Positions 1 to 8,487 are shown, counted from the first letter of the stretch. The stretch is 20,945 nt of DNA from Synergistaceae bacterium (GCA_022837505.1 JALHFZ010000033.1:1-20945); one strand, 5' to 3'. Made by a program: numbers and translations. The notes: a model not told the origin generated them from the letters alone.

Positions 1-1800
1 CCTCCGGAGGGGATCGCCGGCTGGGCGGCCGACCTGATAACCCCCGGAGAGGAATGGCGGGCCGCAGTGGACCATCTTCTCGGCGATCTCCTCCTGGTGA
101 ATACCTACTCTGTCGGCTCGGAGATCCTTCGCCGGGGGGCGTCCTTCCCCGTGGCCACCCTGGAGGGGGATGTCTTCGCCCCCTCGGGTACGGTGAGCGG
201 AGGAAAGGGGCGATCCGCCGGAGGGGCCATTGAACGGAGGCAGCAGATTGCCGCCGCAGAGGAGAAAATCGCCGCAGGGGGGGAATCCCTTCGCCTCCTC
301 TCCCTCCGCCTCGAAGAGGAGGAGAGGGAGGAGCGCAGGCTCTCCTCGGAAAAAGAGGAGAGCACCCTTCTGGTGCGGGAGATCCGGGACAGCCTTGAAA
401 GAAACGGAAGAGAGCTCTCCCTGGCCCTGAACAGGAAGAGCCGCCTTGAAAAAGAGATGCTCTCCGCCCGGCAGGATATCGGGGCCCTCGGGGGGAGGAT
501 CGCCTCGATAGAATCGGAGACGAAAGGGCTTCAGGAGGAGGAGCGCCCCGGGGACGACCAATTTTCGGAGAAGATGGCCGGGGATCTTACGGAAAGGGAG
601 AACCTCCTCGCCCTTGCGGGAGAGCGCCTTGCCGGGCGGCGTACCCTGCGGAAAAGGGCAGAGGACGAACTTGAGGCGGAACGGCATAGGATGGCCCTGC
701 TGAGCAGGGAAAGGGAGCAGATCCTCCGCAGGCAGAAAGAGGAGAAGGAGCGCCTCTCCCTCTGGGGGCGGGAGCAGGGGGCTATCTTCTCCTCTCTGAA
801 GGAAAGGGAAGGGGCTCTGAATCTCCTCCTCGACCGGGAAAAGGGGTTCCTCTCCCGGGCGGGGCGGATCGCCTCCCGGACAAAAAAGGCGGCGGAGGAA
901 GGGGGAGCCCTGAGGGAGAGCCTTGCGGCCCTCATCTTCAGAAGAAGCTCCCTTGCAGGGGAAATCAGCCGTATGGCCGACCAGTGGGATGAGACGTGCC
1001 CCTACCGGCGGGAGGATGTTCCCCCCGCCAGGGAGGGGGCGGCCGCCGAGGCGGCAGTGCGCCGCCTCGAACGGGAGCTGAAGGCCCTCGGACCGGTGGA
1101 ATGGGGCGCCCTATCCGAGGGGGAGGCCCTGTCGGAACGGATAGACTATCTCGCCGGGCAGCTTGACGATGTGAAGGCCGCCGTAGGGGAGCTTCAGGCC
1201 ATAGTGGACGAGACGGACAGGCAGGTGGCGGAGCTCTTCAACGCCGCCCTAGAAAACATAAACTCCCGGTTCGACGCCCTCTTCCGGAGGCTCTTCGGAG
1301 GAGGGGAGGCCCGCCTTCAGCTTGAGGAGAGAGCCGGACCCGGCAGCGACCCCACCGGCACGGAGGAAGAGGATATAAGGGAAACCCCCTCCCCCTGGGA
1401 CAGAGGAGTGGAGATCGTCGCCCGTCCTCCGGGAAAACATCTTCAGAATCTCGCCCAGCTCTCCGGAGGGGAGCAGTCCCTCACGGCCATCGCCCATCTT
1501 TTCGCCTCCATGGAGGTGGCGAAGGTCCCCCTTGCGGTGCTGGACGAGGTGGATGCCGCCCTCGACGAGTCCAATCTTCTCCGCTTCGGCGAGCTGGCGA
1601 AAGAATATGCCGTCGGAGGGGAGACCGGGGAGGGGAGGGGGATCCAGCTCCTCGTCATGACCCACCGCAGGGCGACCATGGAGAGGGCCGACATCCTCTA
1701 CGGGGTCACCCTCGCCGAGCCGGGACTTTCAAAGGTCATAGGGATGCGGATGAGCGACTGGGTCGAGCCGGAACTGGAACCGGAGGGAAAAAAGAGATGA
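1..1800 (+). CDS. smc: Chromosome segregation ATPase SMC, C-terminal 599 residues (5' end outside window)
   Basis: SMC is the ATPase core of the condensin complex with ScpA/ScpB; it forms a long antiparallel coiled coil that organises the nucleoid. The frame is open from base 1, so the N-terminal head and first coil lie upstream. Visible parts, numbered from base 1: the second half of the hinge (about 1-75, with GDVFAPSGTVSGG and a glycine-rich end), a charged Glu/Arg-rich coiled coil (about 78-430), and the C-terminal head. In the head, the ABC signature LSGGEQ is at 487-492, Walker B LAVLDEVDAALDE starts at 511, and the switch histidine of MTHRR is residue 555. The coil is interrupted by a proline-containing stretch near 335-345, as expected near the joint region. 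The stop overlaps the next start by ATGA. The family assignment is firm. Confidence 0.96.
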   Translation, partial: PPEGIAGWAADLITPGEEWRAAVDHLLGDLLLVNTYSVGSEILRRGASFPVATLEGDVFAPSGTVSGGKGRSAGGAIERRQQIAAAEEKIAAGGESLRLLSLRLEEEEREERRLSSEKEESTLLVREIRDSLERNGRELSLALNRKSRLEKEMLSARQDIGALGGRIASIESETKGLQEEERPGDDQFSEKMAGDLTERENLLALAGERLAGRRTLRKRAEDELEAERHRMALLSREREQILRRQKEEKERLSLWGREQGAIFSSLKEREGALNLLLDREKGFLSRAGRIASRTKKAAEEGGALRESLAALIFRRSSLAGEISRMADQWDETCPYRREDVPPAREGAAAEAAVRRLERELKALGPVEWGALSEGEALSERIDYLAGQLDDVKAAVGELQAIVDETDRQVAELFNAALENINSRFDALFRRLFGGGEARLQLEERAGPGSDPTGTEEEDIRETPSPWDRGVEIVARPPGKHLQNLAQLSGGEQSLTAIAHLFASMEVAKVPLAVLDEVDAALDESNLLRFGELAKEYAVGGETGEGRGIQLLVMTHRRATMERADILYGVTLAEPGLSKVIGMRMSDWVEPELEPEGKKR

Positions 1801-1912
1801 CCTTCACCCGGGACGAGATCCTCTGCGGCGCCCTCACCCTCGAGCAGCCCCTTCCGGGGCCGAGGGTCAACGTGGATACCATCCTCCTCTCGGCATGGGT
1901 TCGCCCCCCCTT

Positions 1913-1930
1913 CCCCCCTTCGAAGGGGGG
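1913..1930. repeat. 18-bp perfect palindrome at the methyltransferase frame break
   Basis: Six C, then TTCGAA, then six G form a perfect inverted repeat exactly where the reading frame of the methyltransferase changes and where its glycine motif should be encoded. Such a hairpin with homopolymer arms is a plausible site for slippage or for an assembly error. It could also be a small REP-like element, but only one copy is seen in this window. Confidence 0.85.
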
Positions 1931-2490
1931 TGGTCCTTCTCCTTGCCCTCCGGTTTCCCCATGTGGAGCGCCTGAGGGGGATGGACATTCAAAAACCCCT
2001 CGTGGAGATGGCCCGGAGAAATGCCCTGGCAAATAACCTCTCCCATCGGGTATCCTTCTTCGAGGGGGACGTGCGGACCGTGGATGCTATCCTCCCCCCC
2101 CGTTCTTTTTTCACCGTGGTAATGAACCCCCCCTATGAGGCCCCCGGCCGGGGGCGCCTCCGGGCCTCCCGGGAGGAGCAGACCGCCCGGCAGGGGTTCT
2201 TCTGCTCCCCCGAGGACGTGGCCCGGGCGGCCAGGCATCTTCTTCCCTTCAGGGGGCGGCTGTACCTCGTATTCAAGGCTGCCCGGGCGGCGGAGCTTTT
2301 TACGGCCCTTCGCTCTCAGGGGCTTGAGCCGAAGAGAATCCGCTTCGTCCACCCCCTTCCGGGGCGCCCCTCCTCGGTGGTCCTCGTGGAGGCCTCGGCG
2401 GGGGGGAAACCCGGAATGACCGTGGAGCCCCCCCTCTACATCGAGGACGGCCATGGATCCTATACGGAGGAGCTCTTGAGAGCCTATACG

Positions 2491-2497
2491 AAGGAGG
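2491..2497 (+). promoter_or_regulatory. Ribosome binding site AAGGAGG that fixes the rsmI start
   Basis: A perfect Shine-Dalgarno sequence lies inside the 3' end of the methyltransferase gene, 7 bases before CTG 2505. It is 34 bases before the first GTG in the rsmI frame, too far to serve it, so it supports the CTG start. Confidence 0.75.
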
Positions 2498-2504
2498 GAT
2501 TGCC

Positions 2505-3323
2505 CTGCCGCTCGTAATCGTACCCACCCCTGTGGGAAATCTCGGGGACATGACCCAAAGAGGCCTTGATGAACTGCGGAAGGCTGATCTCATCGCCTGC
2601 GAGGACACCCGCACATCCCTTCCTCTGCTGCGGCATTTCGGCATATCCCGCCCCCTCGCCGCCTATCACTCCTTCAACGAAAGGGAGAAGGCGGAGGAGC
2701 TTCTCTCCCGCCTCGCCGGAGGCGCCAGGGTTGCCCTAATTTCAGACGCAGGAACTCCGGGGATATCCGATCCCGGCTATGAAATCGTCAGGCAGTGCAT
2801 CGCGGCCGGAGCGGAGGTCACCGTTCTGCCCGGGGCCACCGCCTTCGTCCCCGCCCTTATCCTCTCCGGCCTCCCTCCGTACCCCTTCCTCTTCTACGGT
2901 TTTCTCCCCGATAAAAAGGGGGAGCGGGAGAAGGCCATCCTCTCCGTGGCGTCCCTCCCCTGGACGCTCATCTTCTACCTTTCCCCCCACAAGGCGGAAA
3001 AACACCTGGGGCATCTTCTGGAGCTTCTCGGAGACCGGAAAGCCGCCCTGGTACGGGAGATAAGCAAGATCTACGAGGAGGCCCGCCGGGGAACCCTCTC
3101 CTTCCTCACCGAATCCGTCCGGGAGGGGGTAAGGGGAGAGCTCGTCCTCGTGGTGGAGGGGGCAAGCCCCTCCGCTCCCTCTCCGGAGGTCTGGCGAGGA
3201 AGGGCCGGGGAACTTCTGAAGGAGGGCAAATCCCCCCGGGAGGTTGTCAAAATCCTCTCGGGGGAGTATGGTTTATCGAAAAATGAGGTCAAATCTTTTC
3301 TCTTTACAGAGGGAAAAGAATAG
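2505..3323 (+). CDS. rsmI: 16S rRNA (cytidine-1402-2'-O)-methyltransferase RsmI, likely CTG start
   Basis: RsmI uses SAM to 2'-O-methylate C1402 in the decoding centre of 16S rRNA. The 272-aa product has the tetrapyrrole-methylase fold: VPTPVGNLGDMT (6-17), CEDTR (32-36), ISDAGTPGISDPG (79-91), the loop PGATAFVPALILSG, and the conserved REISKIYEE segment. The first ATG/GTG/TTG in frame is GTG 2532, but starting there would remove the first beta strand (LVIVPTP) that every family member has. CTG 2505 restores it, gives a normal length, and sits 7 bases after AAGGAGG. The start overlaps the end of the methyltransferase gene by 13 bases. ATT 2499 is the only other alternative and is too close to the ribosome binding site. 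Function is certain; the start codon is inferred. Confidence 0.93.
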   Translation: MPLVIVPTPVGNLGDMTQRGLDELRKADLIACEDTRTSLPLLRHFGISRPLAAYHSFNEREKAEELLSRLAGGARVALISDAGTPGISDPGYEIVRQCIAAGAEVTVLPGATAFVPALILSGLPPYPFLFYGFLPDKKGEREKAILSVASLPWTLIFYLSPHKAEKHLGHLLELLGDRKAALVREISKIYEEARRGTLSFLTESVREGVRGELVLVVEGASPSAPSPEVWRGRAGELLKEGKSPREVVKILSGEYGLSKNEVKSFLFTEGKE

Positions 3324-3363
3324 GCCCGTTCTCATTACGAGTCTGTTTCCGGGAGGGAATTTT

Positions 3364-5331
3364 ATGTCAGCCAGTTCACAGGAACAACGAAAAGCCTTTT
3401 ATCTCACCACCCCCATTTATTACGTCAACGACATCCCCCATATCGGCCATGCCTACACCACCATCGCCGCCGACGTCCTGAGCCGGTACAAAAGGATGAC
3501 GGGGTACGACGTCTTCTTTCTCACGGGGACGGACGAGCACGGCCAGAAGATACAGCAGACGGCCGTCGCGAAGGGGATCACCCCCCTTGAGCTCGCCGAC
3601 AGGACCGTGGTGAACTTCAAGGAGCTCTGGAAGGTCCTCGGCATCTCCAACGACGACTTCATCCGGACCACGGAGGACCGACACTGCAGGACGGTCCAGG
3701 CTATCTTCAAAAAACTCCTTGACCAGGGGGATATCTACAAGGGGGCCTACGAGGGGTGGTACTGCGTCCCCTGCGAGACCTACGTCCCCGAGAGCAGCAT
3801 GGGAGAGGAGAAGACCTGTCCCGACTGCCGGCGCCCCCTGCAGATGATGAAGGAGGAGAGCTACTTCTTCCGGGCATCGAAGTACGTGGATCAGCTCCTG
3901 GAATATTACGAAAAGAACCTCAGGGCAGTAATGCCCAAAAGCCGCTACAACGAGATCGTGAGCTTCCTGAAGGGGGGCGTCCGGGACCAGTCCATCTCGA
4001 GGACCACCCTCAAATGGGGGATCCCCGTCCCCGGGGACGACGCTCACGTGGTCTACGTCTGGTTCGACGCCCTGATCAACTATGTGACCGCCTGCGGGTA
4101 CCTTGACGACCGGGAGAAATTCGCCCGGTACTGGCCCGCGGCTCATCATCTGGTGGGGAAGGACATCATCCGCTTCCACTGCGTCATATGGCCCATCATG
4201 CTCCTTGCCCTGGGGGTGAACCCTCCCGTCACGGTCTTCGCCCACGGCTGGTGGACTGTAGAGGGGGAGAAGATGTCAAAGTCGACGGGGAACGTGGTCG
4301 ACCCCTTTGAAATGGTGGACCGGTACGGCCGGGACCCCTTCCGGTATTTCCTCCTCCGGGAGGTCCCCTTCGGCAACGACGGAGACTTCTCCGAGGCCGC
4401 CCTCGCCGGCCGGATCAACTCCGACCTCGCCAACGACCTCGGCAACCTGCTGAACCGCACCCTCCAGATGATCGACAATTTCAGCGGCGGAAGGGTCCCC
4501 GGAGCAGGAAGATCGGGCCCCCTTGAAAAGGAAATAGAGGCCTTGGCCGGAAAAACCCTCGCCGATGCGGAAGAGAAGATCTCCTCCTTCGCCTTCGACG
4601 AAGCCCTCAAATCCATCTGGGTCTTCATCTCGAGGGGAAACCGCTACATCGACGAGACCATGCCCTGGAAGCTCGCCAAGGAGGGGAAGACGGAGGAGCT
4701 CCTTCCGGTGCTCCATACCCTCTACGAAATCCTCAGCCTCTCGGCCCTTCTTCTCGCCCCCTTCATCCCCGACACGGCCGTCCGCATCCGCGAACAGCTC
4801 GGCCTGGGGGAGGAACCGGGCGGTCTCTCCCTTCTGGGGTACAAATGGGGGCAGACGGCCGGGGGACAGAAGGTCAGGAAGGGAGCGGTCCTCTTCCCGC
4901 GGATCGACCTCGAGGCCTGGAAGAAGGAAAAGGATGCCCGGGAGGGCAGGGGGAAGGTCCCCCCTGCCGCTCCGCAGGAGGAGGAACCCCTACTCCACGA
5001 GGAGACGGTGGAGATCGACTCCTTCCGCAGCGTGGAGCTCCGGGTGGCACAAATTCTCGAAGTTCAGGAGATCCCGAGGTCGAAAAAACTCTATAAGCTC
5101 ACGGTGGACCTGGGGTACGAGAAAAGAACCATCGTCTCGGGGATCAAGGAGTTCTTCACCCCGGAGGAGCTCACGGGCAAAAAAATCGTTGTGGTGGTGA
5201 ATCTGAAGCCGGCGAAGCTCTGCGGCGTGGAGAGCAACGGCATGCTCCTCGCCGCCGGGGACGGAAAGAAGACGGCCCTCTCCCTCCTCACCCCCGACCG
5301 GGATATTCCCCTGGGCAGCAGGGTCAGCTAG
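3364..5331 (+). CDS. metG: Methionyl-tRNA synthetase with C-terminal tRNA-binding domain
   Basis: MetRS charges tRNA-Met for initiation and elongation. The 655-aa protein is a class I synthetase with HIGH at 26-29, KMSKS at 303-307, and a zinc-knuckle insertion with C134, C137, C152 and C155. An anticodon-binding helical domain follows (about 360-500), then a charged linker, and then an OB-fold tRNA-binding domain (about 551-655, beginning IDSFRSVELRVAQI) that also mediates dimerisation in this family. The start chosen is ATG 3364, with GGGAGG 8 bases upstream. The frame remains open back to 3244, but that extension overlaps rsmI and has no homology. The gene lies 40 bases after rsmI and is followed by a strong terminator. 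It appears complete and normal. Confidence 0.97.
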   Translation: MSASSQEQRKAFYLTTPIYYVNDIPHIGHAYTTIAADVLSRYKRMTGYDVFFLTGTDEHGQKIQQTAVAKGITPLELADRTVVNFKELWKVLGISNDDFIRTTEDRHCRTVQAIFKKLLDQGDIYKGAYEGWYCVPCETYVPESSMGEEKTCPDCRRPLQMMKEESYFFRASKYVDQLLEYYEKNLRAVMPKSRYNEIVSFLKGGVRDQSISRTTLKWGIPVPGDDAHVVYVWFDALINYVTACGYLDDREKFARYWPAAHHLVGKDIIRFHCVIWPIMLLALGVNPPVTVFAHGWWTVEGEKMSKSTGNVVDPFEMVDRYGRDPFRYFLLREVPFGNDGDFSEAALAGRINSDLANDLGNLLNRTLQMIDNFSGGRVPGAGRSGPLEKEIEALAGKTLADAEEKISSFAFDEALKSIWVFISRGNRYIDETMPWKLAKEGKTEELLPVLHTLYEILSLSALLLAPFIPDTAVRIREQLGLGEEPGGLSLLGYKWGQTAGGQKVRKGAVLFPRIDLEAWKKEKDAREGRGKVPPAAPQEEEPLLHEETVEIDSFRSVELRVAQILEVQEIPRSKKLYKLTVDLGYEKRTIVSGIKEFFTPEELTGKKIVVVVNLKPAKLCGVESNGMLLAAGDGKKTALSLLTPDRDIPLGSRVS

Positions 5332-5358
5332 AAAAACGGAACGGTTGAAACCCTTTCT

Positions 5359-5396
5359 CGGGAGCCTCCGGCTGTTCTCCGGGGCTCCCGATTTTT
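5359..5396 (+). terminator. Rho-independent terminator after metG
   Basis: An 8-bp perfect stem CGGGAGCC / GGCTCCCG (5359-5366 with 5383-5390) encloses a second CCGG/CCGG stem (5368-5371 with 5379-5382) and is followed by ATTTTT. It lies 27 bases after the metG stop and only about 20 bases before the tatD start, so tatD depends on readthrough or on a promoter I cannot identify. Confidence 0.85.
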
Positions 5397-5417
5397 AAGA
5401 AAATGAGGACTGAGATC

Positions 5418-6284
5418 ATGGAAAAAGAAAAAAAAGGCCTCCCCCCTCGCGAAGATGGGCTCCTCTTCGTCGATACCCACTGCCACGTCCATCCGGGGAG
5501 CTACGGAGGGGAGACGGAAGATGTCCTCCGCAGGGCGGAGGAGGCGGGGGTTTTCCGGCTTCTCGTCGTCGGCGGAAGAGAGGCCGAAAACTCCATGGCG
5601 GCGGAGCTGGCCGAAGGACATTCCGGCGGAGTGTTTGCCTCCGTGGGAATTCACCCCCATGACGCATCCTCCCTCTTCGCCCCTTCCGGCGAGGGGGAGC
5701 GAATTTTTGAGGAAGTCTCCTCCCTGGCCCGGCGGGAACGGGTCGTCGCCATCGGGGAGACGGGCCTCGACTACCATTACGACAACTCCCCCAGGGAGCA
5801 GCAGCGGGAGGGGCTCAGAATGCACCTCCGCCTCGCGGCGGAGCTGAAAAAACCGGTGGTCCTCCATTGCCGGGAGGCCTGCGCCCCCTTGCTCGCCATA
5901 CTCCGGGAGGAGGAGGACCTCCCGGCCGGAGGGGTGGTTCACTGTTTTTCCGGAACACGGGAAGACGGGGCGGAATTTCTGGAGATGGGGTATTACCTCT
6001 CCTTCGCCGGCCCCCTGACCTTCAAGAAAAACGATGAGCTCCGGCAGATCTTCAGGGACCTCCCCGAGGACCGCATCCTTCTGGAGACGGATTCCCCCTA
6101 CCTCGCCCCTCACCCCTTCCGGGGAAAACGGAACGAGCCTGCCTATATCCCCTTCGTCTATGAAAAGGCCGCGGAGGTCCGGGGGATGCCCCCCGGCGCC
6201 ATGGCCCTGCTGGTCCGGCGCAACGCCCAGAGGCTCTTCCGCTGGCAGGACCGGGGAGCAGAGGAGGGGATGCTCAGTGAATAG
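5418..6284 (+). CDS. tatD: TatD-family metal-dependent hydrolase (3'-5' DNase)
   Basis: TatD enzymes are TIM-barrel metallohydrolases of the amidohydrolase superfamily with DNase/exonuclease activity, linked to DNA repair and RNA quality control. The 288-aa product carries the metal ligands in order: H21 and H23 in DTHCHVH, E114 in GETGLDYHYD, H150 in HCREA, H175 in HCFSG, and D225 in ETDSPYL. ATG 5418 is preferred because GAGGA ends 8 bases before it. An in-frame ATG at 5403 would add five residues but lacks a ribosome binding site and sits almost on the terminator's T run. The precise substrate is unknown for this family branch (YcfH/TatD/YabD group). The stop overlaps the tgt start. Confidence 0.93.
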   Translation: MEKEKKGLPPREDGLLFVDTHCHVHPGSYGGETEDVLRRAEEAGVFRLLVVGGREAENSMAAELAEGHSGGVFASVGIHPHDASSLFAPSGEGERIFEEVSSLARRERVVAIGETGLDYHYDNSPREQQREGLRMHLRLAAELKKPVVLHCREACAPLLAILREEEDLPAGGVVHCFSGTREDGAEFLEMGYYLSFAGPLTFKKNDELRQIFRDLPEDRILLETDSPYLAPHPFRGKRNEPAYIPFVYEKAAEVRGMPPGAMALLVRRNAQRLFRWQDRGAEEGMLSE

Positions 6285-7422
6285 GGGTGCCCTGCCGGAG
6301 GGGTTTTCCTTCCTCCTTGAGAAGGTCTGTCCCGTAACAGGGGCCCGGGCGGGGCGGATTTCCACCCCCAGAGGGGAGATCAAAACCCCCGTCTTCATGC
6401 CCGTGGGGACCCAGGGGACAGTGAAGGCCATGGCCCCCTTCGAGCTTGAGGAGATCGGGGCCTCCATAATCCTATCCAATACCTACCATCTCTACCTCAG
6501 GCCCGGTCCTGAGATCATCGGGGCCGCCGGAGGGCTTCACTCCTTCATGGAGTGGAAGGGCCCCATCCTCACCGACAGCGGAGGATTTCAGGTCTTCTCC
6601 CTCGCTGCCCTAGGGTCCATCTCCGACGAGGGGGTGACCTGCCGGTCTCACCTCGACGGCTCTCTTCACCTCATGAACCCCGAATGGTCCATGGAGATGC
6701 AGCGGATTCTAGGAAGCGACATCGCCATGTGCTTCGACCAGTGCGCTCCCTACCCCTGCACCCGGGAGGAGGCGGAACTGGCGGTGGAGCGCACGACGAA
6801 GTGGGCCCGCCGCTCCCTCGAGGTCCATAAAAAGGGGGAGTCAGCCCAGGCTCTCTTCGGGATCGTCCAGGGGTCGGTCTATAAAGACCTCCGCCTTCGC
6901 TCGGCGGAGGCGCTTCTCCCCTTCGATTTTCCCGGCTACGCCGTGGGGGGGCTCTCCGTGGGGGAGCCGGCGGAGGATATGTACGCCATGCTCTCGGAGC
7001 TGAAAACCGTCCTCCCTCAGCAGAAGCCCCGCTATCTCATGGGGGTGGGGCGGCCGGACAACCTCGTCGAAGGGGTCGCCCTGGGGATCGACATGTTCGA
7101 CTGCGTCCTTCCCACCCGCAACGGCCGCAACGGAACCCTCCTGACCCCGGAGGGGAGCATGAACATCAAGAAGGAGCGCTATTCGAAGGATTTCGGACCC
7201 CTCGTCCCCGGATGCGACTGCTATGCCTGCCGCACCTTCTCCCGGTCCTATATCCGCCACCTCTACCGGTCGAAGGAGATCCTTGCCTCCCGCCTCTGCA
7301 GCTGGCACAACCTCCGGTTCCTCGTCCGCCTCGGAGAGGAGATGCGCTCGGCCGTCCTCGAAGACCGCTTCCCCGCCTTTCTCGCCGATTTCCGGAAGCG
7401 CTGGAAGGGAGAGGCGGAGTAA
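6277..7422 (+). CDS. tgt: Queuine/preQ1 tRNA-guanine transglycosylase
   Basis: Tgt exchanges guanine-34 in GUN-anticodon tRNAs for preQ1 during queuosine synthesis. The 381-aa product has the base-pocket TDSGGFQVFS (99-108, D100), D154 in MCFDQCAPYP, GGLSVGEP, the nucleophile D275 in MFDCVLPTRNGRNG, and zinc ligands C313, C315, C318 and H344, all at family-typical spacing. The start is GTG 6277, 7 bases after GAGGAGGGG and overlapping the tatD stop by 8 bases. The longer open frame upstream, from 6034, only shadows tatD. Its companion queA is not in this window, and whether the cell makes or salvages preQ1 cannot be judged here. Confidence 0.97.
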   Translation: MNRGALPEGFSFLLEKVCPVTGARAGRISTPRGEIKTPVFMPVGTQGTVKAMAPFELEEIGASIILSNTYHLYLRPGPEIIGAAGGLHSFMEWKGPILTDSGGFQVFSLAALGSISDEGVTCRSHLDGSLHLMNPEWSMEMQRILGSDIAMCFDQCAPYPCTREEAELAVERTTKWARRSLEVHKKGESAQALFGIVQGSVYKDLRLRSAEALLPFDFPGYAVGGLSVGEPAEDMYAMLSELKTVLPQQKPRYLMGVGRPDNLVEGVALGIDMFDCVLPTRNGRNGTLLTPEGSMNIKKERYSKDFGPLVPGCDCYACRTFSRSYIRHLYRSKEILASRLCSWHNLRFLVRLGEEMRSAVLEDRFPAFLADFRKRWKGEAE

Positions 7423-8412
7423 GTGCCCCGGATCCTGAAGGTGGACCCCTGGAACCCTGAGGAGGAATTCATCGAAGAGGGGGCAGCCCTCCTCCGGGCC
7501 GGGAGGCTCGTCGCCTTTCCCACGGAGACGGTCTACGGCCTCGGGGCGAACGGCCTTGACGGCAGGGCGGTCGGGCGGATATTCTCCGCCAAGGGACGCC
7601 CCGGGGACAACCCCCTCATCCTCCATTTCTCCGCCCCCGAAGAGGCGGAGGGAGCGGCAATCCTCACGGAGAGAGCCCGGTGCCTGATGGACCTCTTCTG
7701 GCCGGGCCCCCTCACCCTGGTCCTCCCCGTCCGGGAGGGGATCCCTCCCGAGGTGACGGCAGGGCTCTCCACCGTGGCTGTCCGGATGCCCTCCCACCCC
7801 GTTGCCCTCGCCCTCCTTGCCCGCACGGGTCTGCCCGTGGCCGCCCCCAGCGCCAATTCAAGCGGACGGCCCAGCCCGACAGATGCTGCCTCCGTCGCCT
7901 CGGATCTCGGCGACAGGGTTGACCTCATCCTCGACGGGGGATCATCCTCCGTCGGAGTGGAATCCACGGTGCTTGATCTTACCGGCCCTGACATGATCCT
8001 GCTGCGGCCGGGGGGGTGCCCGGTGGAGGAGATAGAGGCCCGGACGGGGGAGAGGGTGCTCCTGGCAGGAGGTTCAACGAACCGGTCTCCCGGGACCCGG
8101 TACCGCCACTACGCACCCCTTGTCCCCCTGCTGATCGCCGGAGACGAAGGGGTCCGGGAGCGGGTGAGCGCTCACAGAGGGCGGGTCGGATGGATCGGCA
8201 TGGCCTCCCCCGAGACCTTCTTTGCCCCGGGCATCGTCCCCGACGAGTACGCCATCCGGTTTTCGAACCCGGAAAATTACGCCAGGGGCCTCTTCTCGGC
8301 CCTGCGGACCCTCGAGGCAAGCGGAGCCCGGCTTATCGCAGCGGAATGGCCGGAGGAGAAGGGGATCGGCAGGGCCCTCCGGGACAGGCTCTACCGGGCC
8401 TCCAGGGAGTAA
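7423..8412 (+). CDS. ywlC: L-threonylcarbamoyladenylate synthase, Sua5/YwlC type
   Basis: This enzyme makes threonylcarbamoyl-AMP from threonine, bicarbonate and ATP, the first step of t6A37 synthesis in ANN-decoding tRNAs. The 329-aa protein has an N-terminal YrdC domain (about 12-205) with PTETVYGLGA at 33-42, the K57/R59 pair in SAKGRPGDNPL, APSANSSGRPSPT and SVGVESTVLDL. A linker with SPGTRYRHYAP leads to the C-terminal Sua5 domain (about 220-329), so this is the long Sua5 form rather than the short TsaC form. The GTG start directly follows the tgt TAA with no spacer, a sign of translational coupling. The tgt neighbour is also a tRNA-modification gene. Confidence 0.95.
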   Translation: MPRILKVDPWNPEEEFIEEGAALLRAGRLVAFPTETVYGLGANGLDGRAVGRIFSAKGRPGDNPLILHFSAPEEAEGAAILTERARCLMDLFWPGPLTLVLPVREGIPPEVTAGLSTVAVRMPSHPVALALLARTGLPVAAPSANSSGRPSPTDAASVASDLGDRVDLILDGGSSSVGVESTVLDLTGPDMILLRPGGCPVEEIEARTGERVLLAGGSTNRSPGTRYRHYAPLVPLLIAGDEGVRERVSAHRGRVGWIGMASPETFFAPGIVPDEYAIRFSNPENYARGLFSALRTLEASGARLIAAEWPEEKGIGRALRDRLYRASRE

Positions 8413-8460
8413 TTCCCCGGTCAGGCTGCCCGATTTCCTTGATCTGCCGCTATGAGCGGA

Positions 8461-8487
8461 TCCGGGGATTATTTCCGGGGGATTATT
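8461..8487. repeat. Tandem 13/14-bp direct repeat upstream of the tRNA-Leu promoter
   Basis: TCCGGGGATTATT (8461-8473) is followed at once by TCCGGGGGATTATT (8474-8487), differing by one extra G. It ends 6 bases before the tRNA-Leu -35 box. Just upstream is a small CCGCT-ATG-AGCGG hairpin (8447-8459) without a T run. It could be a protein site, part of an upstream promoter element, or a recent duplication. Confidence 0.7.

Larger units (their letters stand above)
1797..2517 (+). pseudogene. TrmN6/YfiC-like adenine-N6 methyltransferase, frameshifted and missing the SAM-binding loop
   Basis: The family (COG4123 type; E. coli TrmN6 methylates A37 of tRNA-Val) is a SAM-dependent Rossmann methyltransferase. 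The N-terminal part is read from ATG 1797, coupled to smc by ATGA, and gives a typical start with VNVDTILLSAWVRPP (up to about 1910). The rest is in another frame, from about 1927 to the stop at 2515-2517, and contains VVLLLALRFP, MDIQ (motif II) and the catalytic NPPY in VVMNPPYEAP. The stretch between them should carry glycine motif I (such as LDLGxGxG). Instead there is an 18-bp palindrome, and roughly 17-23 bases appear to be missing. Neither frame alone encodes a complete enzyme. An intact-looking C-terminal frame can be opened at GTG 1930, but it would lack the SAM loop. This is either a real lesion or a sequencing/assembly collapse at the hairpin. Confidence 0.8.

Noticed and set aside
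1905..1935. Programmed frameshift joining the two halves of the methyltransferase
   Set aside because: A frameshift alone would not restore the missing glycine motif I, because bases encoding it are absent. The C and G runs do not form a known slippery arrangement.
3244..3363. In-frame upstream extension of metG
   Set aside because: It overlaps the rsmI 3' end, shows no MetRS homology, and ATG 3364 has a well-spaced ribosome binding site.
5332..5417. Promoter for tatD between the metG terminator and the gene
   Set aside because: TTGAAA at 5345-5350 has no acceptable -10 at 16-18 bp spacing, so no promoter is claimed.
6034..6276. In-frame upstream extension of tgt
   Set aside because: It overlaps tatD in another frame, and family length and alignment fit the GTG at 6277 with its own ribosome binding site.
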